Shown one piece after another: positions 9,239-16,632 of a DNA stretch of 64,000 bases. A program made the translations under genes and the position numbers. This DNA is from Ruegeria halocynthiae. GTDB taxonomy: Bacteria; Pseudomonadota; Alphaproteobacteria; Rhodobacterales; Rhodobacteraceae. Below the pieces are notes generated by a model. That model was not told the origin of the DNA and did no database searches. It worked only from the letters and a program-made list of their open reading frames with translations. The stretch spans positions 46,937 through 110,936 of the forward strand of contig NZ_FNNP01000011.1 in assembly GCF_900106805.1 (NCBI RefSeq). Reading direction: 5' to 3'. How positions within the stretch are numbered: the stretch's first letter is position 1; each line of letters starts with the position of its first letter.

Positions 9239-9930
9239 TTTGCACCTACCGTGGTGCGCTCACCAAATTTTTCTATTCCCATCACAGCCAAGGTGATGAT
9301 CGTGGAAAAGCCCAGATAGATGGCACCCACCACGATATACATCGTAAACGGTTTGCCGGTGACCGTGATCGCCTGCTTGGCCACGAACATTGTTTCATTC
9401 AGCCCGATGATTGATATCAGAGCCGTGTCCTTGATCAGCGACAACATGTGGTTTCCAAACGGGGGCAGCGCCAGCCGCCACATCTCGGGGATACGCACGT
9501 AAATGAACGTCTGCAGATCGCTCATCCCCAGCGCGCGGGCGGCTTCGATACTGCCAGGATTCACTCCTAAAAACGCGCCACGAAAGGTTTCGGTGGCATA
9601 GGAACCCACGATGATCGAGATCGCTATCGTGCCCGCCCAGAATGGTGGTACATCGACAAATTTGATCTCGGGACTAAATATTTGCGCAATTGCGGTTAGC
9701 GTGATGGCCGATCCGAAGTATAGCAGCAGAATGACAAGGATTTCGGGCGTTCCGCGAAAGATAACCGTATAGGCACCAGCGATTTTCTGGGCGACGCGGT
9801 TGTTGGATAGTTTGGCCATCGCCCCAAACAGCCCAAAGATTATCATTAGGCCCAGCGAACAGATGAAGACTTGTCCGACGACAACTGCGCCCCAGAAATA
9901 ATCATCCCACCAGCCGCTTAATACGTCCAC
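9235..9930 (-). CDS. Polar amino acid ABC transporter, permease (HisQ type)
   Basis: A 231-residue permease, the partner of the gene at 8543-9238. It has an N-terminal helix after a short polar start, several further hydrophobic segments and an EAA loop with EAARALGMS at about residues 133-141. Length and helix pattern match HisQ-like subunits. The gene is 99 bases downstream of the binding-protein gene, a gap common in such operons because the binding protein is made in excess. I see no obvious hairpin in the gap. Confidence 0.93.
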   Translation of the reverse strand: MDVLSGWWDDYFWGAVVVGQVFICSLGLMIIFGLFGAMAKLSNNRVAQKIAGAYTVIFRGTPEILVILLLYFGSAITLTAIAQIFSPEIKFVDVPPFWAGTIAISIIVGSYATETFRGAFLGVNPGSIEAARALGMSDLQTFIYVRIPEMWRLALPPFGNHMLSLIKDTALISIIGLNETMFVAKQAITVTGKPFTMYIVVGAIYLGFSTIITLAVMGIEKFGERTTVGAK

Positions 9931-10029
9931 GCCCTGTCCCCTGCCTTATGAACGGGTGCCGTTCTGTCGGCCCCAAATCTGGGCGGCAGGACACGTGAAC
10001 GCGCCCGCCGCCTGTTTTGGTGAAGTGGC

Positions 10030-10845
10030 TTATTGCCCCCATTCATCCTTGTGCAGTTTGAACGGGAAGATTTTCAAAGCGTAGCTTTCCAGCTCACCCG
10101 AGTTGATCAGCTGTTTGAGCGCATTGTTCAGGCGGCCTTTCAGCTCATCTTCACCCTGACGCATTCCGATACCCACACCGATGCCAAAGTATTTTTCTTC
10201 GTCAACGACCGGGCCTTTGAATTCAAATCCGGCACCGTCTTCCTTGCTCAGGAATTTCAGATGCGCCTTCATCGGGTTGGTCATGATCAGATCGACACGG
10301 CCGTTTTGCAGGTCCAGATACAAGGGCTCGGACCCGTCATACAAAACCACATCGGCACCCGGCAGAATGTCTTCAAACCAACTGGCATAGGTGGTGGCCC
10401 TCTCAAGACCCACACGCAAGCCGTCGAAGTTCTCGGGAATAGGATTGCCCGCATCGTCAAACAGGTTCATTTCCTTTGATTTCGGACCAAGCATCTGACC
10501 GGTTGAGAAGCGGTAGGGGCCGGAAAAGTCGATCTTCTCCATGCGCTTTTCGGTGATCGACATGGATGCGATGATTAGATCAAATTTGTTGGCCAACAAG
10601 GCAGGGATCATGCCGTCCCATTCCTGACAGACAAATTCCAAATCTGCACCGATGATCTCGGCAACTCCGTTGGCGACATCCACATCGTATCCAGCCAACT
10701 CACCGTCGGCAGTCTTGTAGTTGAAAGGCGCATAGGTACATTCCATTCCTACGCGAAGCGTTTCCGCAGAAGCGGCGCCCGCTGTTCCAAGCGTCAGCAT
10801 CGCGAACAGGCCGATGGCCAGGTTTCTAAGCATTTTCAGATTCAT
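10030..10845 (-). CDS. Amino acid ABC transporter, periplasmic substrate-binding protein
   Basis: A 271-residue protein with a Sec signal peptide ending near ASA at residue 27 and the SBP_bac_3 fold typical of lysine/arginine/ornithine- and opine-binding proteins. It opens with the LRVGMECTYAPFNYK strand and contains GYDVDVANGVAEI, IIASMSITEKR and the FSGPYR ligand-site motif. It would capture the substrate in the periplasm for the two permeases downstream. The cationic-amino-acid subgroup is the best guess, but the ligand is not proven. A class V aminotransferase gene lies 32 bases upstream. Confidence 0.93.
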   Translation of the reverse strand: MNLKMLRNLAIGLFAMLTLGTAGAASAETLRVGMECTYAPFNYKTADGELAGYDVDVANGVAEIIGADLEFVCQEWDGMIPALLANKFDLIIASMSITEKRMEKIDFSGPYRFSTGQMLGPKSKEMNLFDDAGNPIPENFDGLRVGLERATTYASWFEDILPGADVVLYDGSEPLYLDLQNGRVDLIMTNPMKAHLKFLSKEDGAGFEFKGPVVDEEKYFGIGVGIGMRQGEDELKGRLNNALKQLINSGELESYALKIFPFKLHKDEWGQ

Positions 10846-10877
10846 GTCTTCCTCCAGGTTGATCGACTTTTCAGTCT

Positions 10878-12131
10878 CTATTTTGTTTGTGTGACAATCC
10901 TTAGAACGGCTCCGATGATGCTCTCGACCTCTTCCTTTGTGTTGTAATTTGCCAGCCCGATGCGAACGACACCCTCGTCCAGCGGCAGGGCCAACGCGCG
11001 TGCCGGTTCATAAGCATAGTTGTGGCCGTGCCAGACATGGATGCCTGCCTCAGCCAGTGCACGCGCGATGTCGGTTGGTCTCACACTGGTGTGACGGATC
11101 GAGACAGTTGGCACCCTGTGTTTAACGCGATTTGGATTCGTAATTCCGTAAATTGAAACGCCGGGAATTTCGGCCAACCCGCTGATCAGCGTATTGGTCA
11201 GGGGTTCTTCATAATCCCGCGACATCTGATAGGCGGTCGCAATCCGTGTGCGGCGATCCTCCGACGCGGTACCCATCCGGCCTAAATCCTCAAAATAGGC
11301 GATCGTTGCGGACAAACCTGCCAGCAATTCAAACTGCGGAGTGCCCAGTTCAAATCGATCCGGTGTATCATCCGACACGCAGCGCCCCTTGTAGGGATAC
11401 AGCTCCCGCAGGACATCTTCGCGCCCCCAAAGCAATCCCAGATGGGGGCCGAAGAACTTGTAGGCCGAGCAGGCCAGAAAGTCGCAGCCAAGTGCGCGCA
11501 CATCGACCAGATGATGCGGCGCCAGTTGCACGGCGTCCACGAACACAAGCGCGCCTGCGTCTTTAGCCATGGCAGAAAGGGTCGCAACATCATTGATTGA
11601 CCCGGTCAGGTTGCTTGCATAGTTCAGCGCCAGCAGTCGCGTCTTATCGGTCAGCAGCGCGCTCAGGTCTTCGGGTTCTACAACCCATGTTTCGCGATCG
11701 AAATCGAGCCAGCGCACCACCAGCCCCATATCTTCGGCAATCGTCAGCCAAGGCCCCACATTTCCTTCATGTTCCATCCGGGTAATGATGATTTCATCAC
11801 CCGGCTGAAAACTCCGGCAAATGCTGCGTGACATGTGAAACGTAAGCGCAGTCATGCTTTGACCAATGACCACTTCCCGGCCTGAGGTTGCGCCCAGAAA
11901 CAACGCCGCATCATCATGGGCCTTCAGTGTAATGCGGTCCGTTTCAACACTCGTGCTAAAATGCCCCCCGGCATTGGCTGATGATGACAGCATGTACTGA
12001 GATACCGCCTCAGCAACCGAGGCTGGCACCTGCGTTCCCGCAGGATTGTCCACGTAAATGCGGCTCTGGCCATTGTCGCGTATCGCAAGAGCCGGGAATT
12101 GTGCCCGCACGTCTGAGATCGGAAATGTCAT
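10878..12131 (-). CDS. Class V aminotransferase, cysteine-desulfurase-like
   Basis: A 417-residue PLP enzyme of aminotransferase class V, closest in style to the cysteine-desulfurase-like VC1184 subfamily. PLP ligands are visible: D199 and the nearby VQLAPH motif, and the Schiff-base lysine K225 in SAYKFFGPH. The FNVGPW-type motif (MEHEGNVGPW at 119-128) is also present. I see no obvious catalytic cysteine loop of true SufS/IscS proteins, so a role as desulfurase is doubtful; some relatives are lyases or epimerases. It is the first gene of an operon with an amino-acid transporter and an IMPase-like phosphatase, which suggests catabolism of the imported amino acid. It is divergent from a LuxR-type regulator. 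Confidence 0.85.
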   Translation of the reverse strand: MTFPISDVRAQFPALAIRDNGQSRIYVDNPAGTQVPASVAEAVSQYMLSSSANAGGHFSTSVETDRITLKAHDDAALFLGATSGREVVIGQSMTALTFHMSRSICRSFQPGDEIIITRMEHEGNVGPWLTIAEDMGLVVRWLDFDRETWVVEPEDLSALLTDKTRLLALNYASNLTGSINDVATLSAMAKDAGALVFVDAVQLAPHHLVDVRALGCDFLACSAYKFFGPHLGLLWGREDVLRELYPYKGRCVSDDTPDRFELGTPQFELLAGLSATIAYFEDLGRMGTASEDRRTRIATAYQMSRDYEEPLTNTLISGLAEIPGVSIYGITNPNRVKHRVPTVSIRHTSVRPTDIARALAEAGIHVWHGHNYAYEPARALALPLDEGVVRIGLANYNTKEEVESIIGAVLRIVTQTK

Positions 12132-12210
12132 GCAGTTGTCCTAAAATCCCACGGCCAGATCGGTTCTGGCAATAGATTCGACGGTACAGGCAAACTCTCA
12201 AAACGGTCCA

Positions 12211-12226
12211 TCATCCCAAAGGATGA
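12211..12226. promoter_or_regulatory. Inverted repeat in the divergent promoter, candidate regulator site
   Basis: TCATCC, four bases, then GGATGA forms a perfect inverted repeat between the aminotransferase start at 12131 and the LuxR-type gene. Divergent regulators often bind such sites. The palindrome also covers an ATG at 12223, which argues that translation of the LuxR gene begins later. Binding is inferred only. Confidence 0.3.
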
Positions 12227-12279
12227 CGCGGCCCCGCAATATTCTTGTAATTCAAACCCCTGCAAAGCTATGGTTTTGT

Positions 12280-13113
12280 ATGCCGAAAGATTCCTCATCA
12301 CCATTGCGCACGCCCCAAATCGAAGGCGCGCTGTTTGCATCAATGATTTCGCTTATTGGCTCGGACAGGTTTTTTGACGGCTTGGCGGATGTGCTGGGCG
12401 AAGCATTGCCATTCAAATGGATTCATATCTTCCAGTACTACAAAGACAAAGGCCCCGTCGCCCTGAGCAACCACCCGCGAGAAGTTGCGTACAAACGAGG
12501 CTTTGAGAATTATCTGAACTTTACCTATGTCATCAACCCCACTTACCGCGCCTTTCAACTTGGGGCCAGTTCTGGTGTTTTTCTAATCTCGGATTTCATC
12601 CCGGAGGGCTATGACGACATTATCCGGTCTGCCGATTTTGAGATCCATATCGAAGACAGCGAAACTATTGGGTATCGCACCCCTGGCTGGCCCAAAAATA
12701 TGACGGAATTCATTGTTCTGATCAATCTTCCCAACGGGACAGCGATCGACTTCACTTTCCTGACCGAGATGGACGGTACACACCATAAAGAACATGAAAC
12801 GCGATTGCAGGCCTGCTTTCCGATACTCAATGCAGTCATGAACAAGCAGTTTGAGATTAATTCCCAAAGCTTTGAGCATCATGCGCGCCCGGGGCAGGAA
12901 GAGCGGTTTCAGGACTTTGGCAGCGACACGTTGACCGACCGCGAACGCGAAGTTGTTCAACTGATCCTTGTCGGTCACAACAGCAATTCGATTGCGTTGA
13001 AGCTTTGTGTCTCATTGTCGACGGTCAAAACCCATCGACGCAATATTTACAGCAAGTTGCAGATTTCGTCTCAGGCCGAGTTGTTCAGCCTGTTTCTGTT
13101 ACATCTGCGATAA
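12280..13113 (+). CDS. LuxR family transcriptional regulator
   Basis: A 277-residue protein with a C-terminal LuxR/GerE helix-turn-helix: LTDREREVVQLILVGHNSNS starts the domain and SLSTVKTHRRNIYSKL is the recognition-helix region. The N-terminal 190 residues form a sensor region that I cannot tie to a known ligand; it lacks the autoinducer-binding W/Y/D pattern of quorum-sensing LuxR proteins in recognisable form. The start at 12280 is preferred to 12223 because the latter sits inside an inverted repeat. It is divergent from the aminotransferase/amino-acid transporter operon and is its most likely regulator. Confidence 0.85.
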   Translation: MPKDSSSPLRTPQIEGALFASMISLIGSDRFFDGLADVLGEALPFKWIHIFQYYKDKGPVALSNHPREVAYKRGFENYLNFTYVINPTYRAFQLGASSGVFLISDFIPEGYDDIIRSADFEIHIEDSETIGYRTPGWPKNMTEFIVLINLPNGTAIDFTFLTEMDGTHHKEHETRLQACFPILNAVMNKQFEINSQSFEHHARPGQEERFQDFGSDTLTDREREVVQLILVGHNSNSIALKLCVSLSTVKTHRRNIYSKLQISSQAELFSLFLLHLR

Positions 13114-13147
13114 CGGGGTTCGCTCTGGCTTGTGACCGCTCGATCTC

Positions 13148-13456
13148 ACCCTACACCTGATCCAGAATGGTTGTGATCATATCCACACGCTCAGACCCGA
13201 TGGTCAGAAGTGGCCGAATTTTCAGAATGTTATCTTTGGCTTCTCCACTGCCTATTACATGCGATTGTCGCGCATACGGTTTTTCACATAGGCGCGAATC
13301 TCGGTGGCCTCGGACCCATCCGCATTGATCATTTGCAGCCACACATACATCCCCATGCTGCGCACGTCGCCGACGCAGCCATACTTCTGCTCCAGCATCT
13401 TCAACCCAAGGATCAATCGCGCGCCCATCACACGGGCGTTTTCTTGCAGGCCTTAA
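13148..13456 (-). pseudogene. C-terminal fragment of a class III (AGXT2-like) aminotransferase
   Basis: The minus strand from 13456 encodes about 100 residues matching the tail of class III PLP aminotransferases. GLQENARVMG and YGCVGDVRSMGMYVWLQM come first, then after a frameshift near 13255 NILKIRPLLTIGSERVDMI, ending at TAG 13148-13150. These blocks parallel the end of the intact gene at 32524-33873 (LQEN, GDVR, NVLKIRP). The PLP lysine region and everything upstream are missing, replaced by an IS6 end at about 13467. It is a dead remnant, probably once part of the neighbouring locus. Confidence 0.75.
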
Positions 13457-13464
13457 TCATCAAC

Positions 13465-13690
13465 GATGGGTTTGTTGCGAAACTTTTTGCTGACCGAAGA
13501 GATCACGCCGGGTTAACTGGTTAAGCAGCCAGTACGGCGAACTGCTGAAATGGACAGAGTAGGGGTGTGAATTGCTCCTTGCGGATCATATGCGCAACCT
13601 CGATGCCTGCTAACGTTGTGGATGTTGAGGCGAAGACCTTGAACCCCAGTGTGGGCCAAGTGTGCCTCTTGATGACTGTGTTGCACGGGT
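13465..13690 (-). mobile_element. IS6-family fragment, transposase C-terminus and end
   Basis: The minus strand of about 13690-13519 encodes a transposase tail with GFKVFASTSTTLAGIEVAHM and IRKEQFTPLLCPFQQFA, then a stop. The terminal-repeat-like GTTTGTTGCGAAACTTTTTG is at 13469-13488. It shares TTGCGAA and CTGACCGAAGAG with the remnant at 6460-6490, so both derive from related elements. The N-terminal half is not adjacent in the right orientation. Confidence 0.65.
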
Positions 13691-13740
13691 CGGGCGCTCA
13701 ACGTATTCCCAGCGTTTTTTTGGACTTGAGCGAGGGTCGA

Positions 13741-13955
13741 TGCCCCACAAATTCAATGATGCCCGTCGCGACAAGTTTCCCAAGGCTAAGTACCGGGTCA
13801 CGAACTGTTCAGAATACAACGAAAGCCTCCGGCGCCGAGGTGATGTGGCGATCTGGATTTCTGATTATGTGGTACAGAACTGGACACCGCCAGTTCGCAA
13901 GACACGCGGCGGCCAGGCACGTTACTCCGATTTGGCAATCGAGATTGTTTGTGTC
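13741..13955 (+). mobile_element. IS5-family transposase N-terminal fragment
   Basis: From the ATG at 13741 the frame encodes MPHKFNDARRDKFPKAKYRV, followed by SYNESLRRRGD-like and GGQARYSDLAIE blocks, the hallmark start of IS5/IS903-type transposases (usual form MPHKxN, WAEYxxSLRxRG, GGQxxYSDLAIE). About 70 residues remain before the frame runs into the end of the next IS6 copy at about 13956. It is non-functional. Confidence 0.75.
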
Positions 13956-14366
13956 GCAAACTTTGGGCTTAGTTTGACGAGAACACTGGTTCCCGCGTTT
14001 GTTTTCTTTGGATCGATCACAAACAGGTATTTGCATGTTCGCTTTGACAGGCTGTCACTTCCCCAAGGATGCGGTTTTGTACGCAGTGTTCTTCTATCTG
14101 CGGTATACGGTGTCCTATCGCGATTTGGAAGAGATCATGACCGAACGTGGTGTGCGGGTTGACCACACCACCTTGAACACATGGGTGGTGAAATATTCAC
14201 CGATGGTCGCAGCACGCGCCCATTCGAAGAAGCGCCTAACGCTGAATTCATTGCGTATGGACGAAACCTATCTGGGTGTGCGCGGCAAATGGATGTACCT
14301 GTATCGAGCCGTCGACAAAGCAGGAAATACTCTTGATTTTATGGTGTCTGAACGGCGGAATGCGCA
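13956..14366 (+). mobile_element. IS6-family element, 5' half with truncated transposase
   Basis: The terminal-repeat-like TGTGTCGCAAACTTTGGG at about 13950-13967 starts the element. From ATG 14035 the transposase reads CHFPKDAVLYAVFFYLRYTV, SYRDLEEIMTERGV and DETYLGVRGKWMYLYRAVDK, so the first catalytic D is intact. After SERRNA near 14366 the frame passes directly into the antisense of the neighbouring regulator gene, and the C-terminal half, with two of three catalytic residues, is absent. The open frame continues to 14511 only as read-through. Confidence 0.8.
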
Positions 14367-15454
14367 GCGGTATCCAGATCTTGTTGGATCCAATAGCTCC
14401 GTCCAAGCACAAAATTGGAAAACGGATCGTCGGGGGCTTGTTCCATTGCCCGTTCAGCAGCAGACAGCGCATCCCGAGCGGCAACACCGCGATCAGCGCC
14501 GAAACCGGTAAACGCCTTCTGAAAAGAAACGAAAGAAAGCCCGGCATGGGCACGTGCAAAATTGGGCGCACGGGCAAGGGCTTCTTTGAAATATCTGGCA
14601 GACAAAGCGTTGTCTTCTTCGGTAAAACGATAAATGTGGTTTAATCCAAGGTGGAAAAAGCTCCAGGCGTCGAGGGATTCAATATCCCGCCGTCGGGCCT
14701 CGGCCGCCTGATGGCGGGGAACATGGACTTCGACCGCTGCGACTACAGAATTGGTGACATCTGCCTTAATAGAAAAGATGTCATCAATCAGGCCATTGTA
14801 GCGATCAGCCCAGATCACTTGTCCGGAATCCGCAGCAGAAAGCACTGGCGACACGGTCAAATTGGGTCCGTTAATCTCGACGCTACCCGACAGCACATAT
14901 CTTACATCTAACTGCTCGCTCACACTTTGCGCGTTTGCAACACTACCGAGTTGGAAACTTGAGGCGCGCGCAATGACCGTCACCCACTTTGTGAGCGACA
15001 ACGACACAATTAATTCATGTGCAAGGGCCGGAGCGATCACCCCTGCCTGTTCTGTTTCTCCAAAGGCCTGAAACGGTAACACGGCGATGGATGGAGCGAC
15101 CCCTTCATTGATGATCAGCGTCTCTGCGATGCTTCCGTCGGCTTTTCTGGTCACCGGCAATTCGAACCGAAAGCCCTGTCCCCTGATCGTGCGGATGATG
15201 CTTTGCGTTTTCCCGTTATCCCCCAAAGCAGCACGGGCAGATCGGACACGGCTTGCAATAGCGGCGTCTGAAATTGGTGCGTCATTCCAGATTTTGGTGA
15301 CAATTTCGTCCAATGTCGTCACGCGCGAGCCGTTTTGGACCAATAAGCTCAGCAACAGGAAAACCTGCCGTTCAAGATGAACGCCTTGACCGTCCGAGAG
15401 CCGCAATTCAGCAGCAGTGTGGTCCAGCTCGAAATTGCCAAAACAGAATTTCAT
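14339..15454 (-). pseudogene. CadC-like winged-helix/TPR regulator, 3' end cut off by an IS6 element
   Basis: The N-terminal ~100 residues are an OmpR/PhoB-type winged helix (LDEIVTKIWNDAPISDAAIA and RTIRGQGFRFELP), followed by a TolB-like region (SIAVLPFQAFG near 119-129). The start of a TPR array with KEALARAPNFARAHAGLSF follows. The reading frame reaches about 361 residues of native sequence, then hits the IS6 fragment near 14366 and ends after nine foreign residues. Complete relatives are usually over 500 residues, so the last TPRs are lost. The DNA-binding domain is intact, so partial function is possible. It is divergent from the cysteine-synthase-like operon and likely once regulated it. 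Confidence 0.8.
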
Positions 15455-15481
15455 GGAAGAAATCTATCAGAAGTCGCGGAA

Positions 15482-15499
15482 TTCTACACCATTTCTACA
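15482..15499 (+). promoter_or_regulatory. Tandem TTCTACA repeat, candidate winged-helix regulator site
   Basis: TTCTACA occurs at 15482 and 15493, 11 bases apart, between the divergent CadC-like regulator and the cysteine-synthase-like gene. OmpR-type winged helices bind head-to-tail repeats spaced 10-11 bases, so this is a plausible operator for the neighbouring regulator. The repeat is seen; binding is inferred. Confidence 0.4.
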
Positions 15500-15585
15500 A
15501 ACTGTCTGCAAGCTTGTGCGCGAACCATGGGGCAAATTCAGTACATTAGCGCAGAACGTCATCCATTCTAAGAGGGGCTAGGAAA

Positions 15586-16632
15586 GTGATTTACGCAGAT
15601 ATCAACAAGACAATCGGACAAACGCCGGTGGTCCGGATTAACAATTTGGCACCCAATCACGTAGAGCTTTTTGTCAAAGCCGAGTTTTTCAACCCCGCAG
15701 CGTCTGTCAAGGACAGGTTAGCGCTTAGCATTATCGAAGAGGCTGAGAATAGCGGTGCACTAAAACCGGGCCAAACGGTTGTTGAGGCAACGAGCGGCAA
15801 CACCGGAATTGGTCTGGCGATGGTATGTGCTGCAAAGGGCTATCCATTGGTGATCGTAATGGCAGACAGTTTTTCCGTCGAGCGGCGGCGCCTCATGCGG
15901 GTGTTGGGTGCGAAAGTGGTGCTGACACCGCGGGCCGAAAAGGCGATGGGAATGTACAACAAGGCGGTAGAGCTGGCCGAGGCCAACGGTTGGTTTCTTG
16001 CCCGTCAATTTGAAACAGAAGCGAATGCCAAAGTTCATGAAATGACAACAGGCCCTGAAATTGTCGCAGATTTTAAGGATAAGCGACTGACGCATTTTGT
16101 AACGGGATTTGGCACAGGAGGCACATTGACCGGAGTTGCGCGCGTGCTGCGCCGCGAGTCGCCCGATACCCGGATTATCCTGAGCGAACCCGAGAATGCA
16201 GGGCTCGTAGGAAGTGGGATTGCGCAGGATCGCAATTCTGATGGCAGCCCTGTCGCCGGTCATTCGGCTTGGCAACCACACCCGTTTCAAGGTTGGTCAC
16301 CTGACTTTATCCCGGCTGTGTTGCAAGAAGCTTTGGATAATGGATCATTTGACGAACTGATGCCTGTTGCTGGTCCTGGCGCGATCAATATGGCACTGCA
16401 ACTTGCACAGAAAGAGGGCATTCTGACGGGGGTGTCAGGCGGCGGCACAGTTTTGGCAGCATTGCAAGTTGCTAAGACCGCACCGGAAGGATCCGTTATT
16501 TTGGCGATGTTGCCAGATACGGCTGAACGCTATCTTTCGACCCCTCTGTTTGACGATATCGAGGCCGAGATGACCGACGAAGAACGCGCAATTTCCCTGT
16601 CTACCCCAAGTGCGCAAATGGCGGGCGAGTAA
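15586..16632 (+). CDS. Cysteine-synthase-like PLP enzyme (PALP/beta family)
   Basis: A 348-residue fold-type II PLP enzyme. The Schiff-base lysine is K42 in the AASVKDR motif, the substrate loop TSGNTG is at 69-74, the phosphate cup GTGGTLTG at 176-183 and a glycine-rich SGGGT segment appears late. Cysteine synthases make cysteine from O-acetylserine and sulfide by beta-replacement; CysK proteins are usually about 310 residues, and this one has about 30 extra acidic C-terminal residues. The GTG start follows a weak AGGAAA site. It overlaps the downstream decarboxylase gene by one base (TAATG), so the two are translationally coupled. Making a beta-substituted alanine for that decarboxylase is more likely than housekeeping cysteine supply. 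Confidence 0.85.
   Translation: MIYADINKTIGQTPVVRINNLAPNHVELFVKAEFFNPAASVKDRLALSIIEEAENSGALKPGQTVVEATSGNTGIGLAMVCAAKGYPLVIVMADSFSVERRRLMRVLGAKVVLTPRAEKAMGMYNKAVELAEANGWFLARQFETEANAKVHEMTTGPEIVADFKDKRLTHFVTGFGTGGTLTGVARVLRRESPDTRIILSEPENAGLVGSGIAQDRNSDGSPVAGHSAWQPHPFQGWSPDFIPAVLQEALDNGSFDELMPVAGPGAINMALQLAQKEGILTGVSGGGTVLAALQVAKTAPEGSVILAMLPDTAERYLSTPLFDDIEAEMTDEERAISLSTPSAQMAGE

Noticed and set aside
13662..14162. A 166-codon plus-strand frame as a single gene
   Set aside because: It is a chance join of an IS5 transposase head and out-of-frame IS6 sequence.
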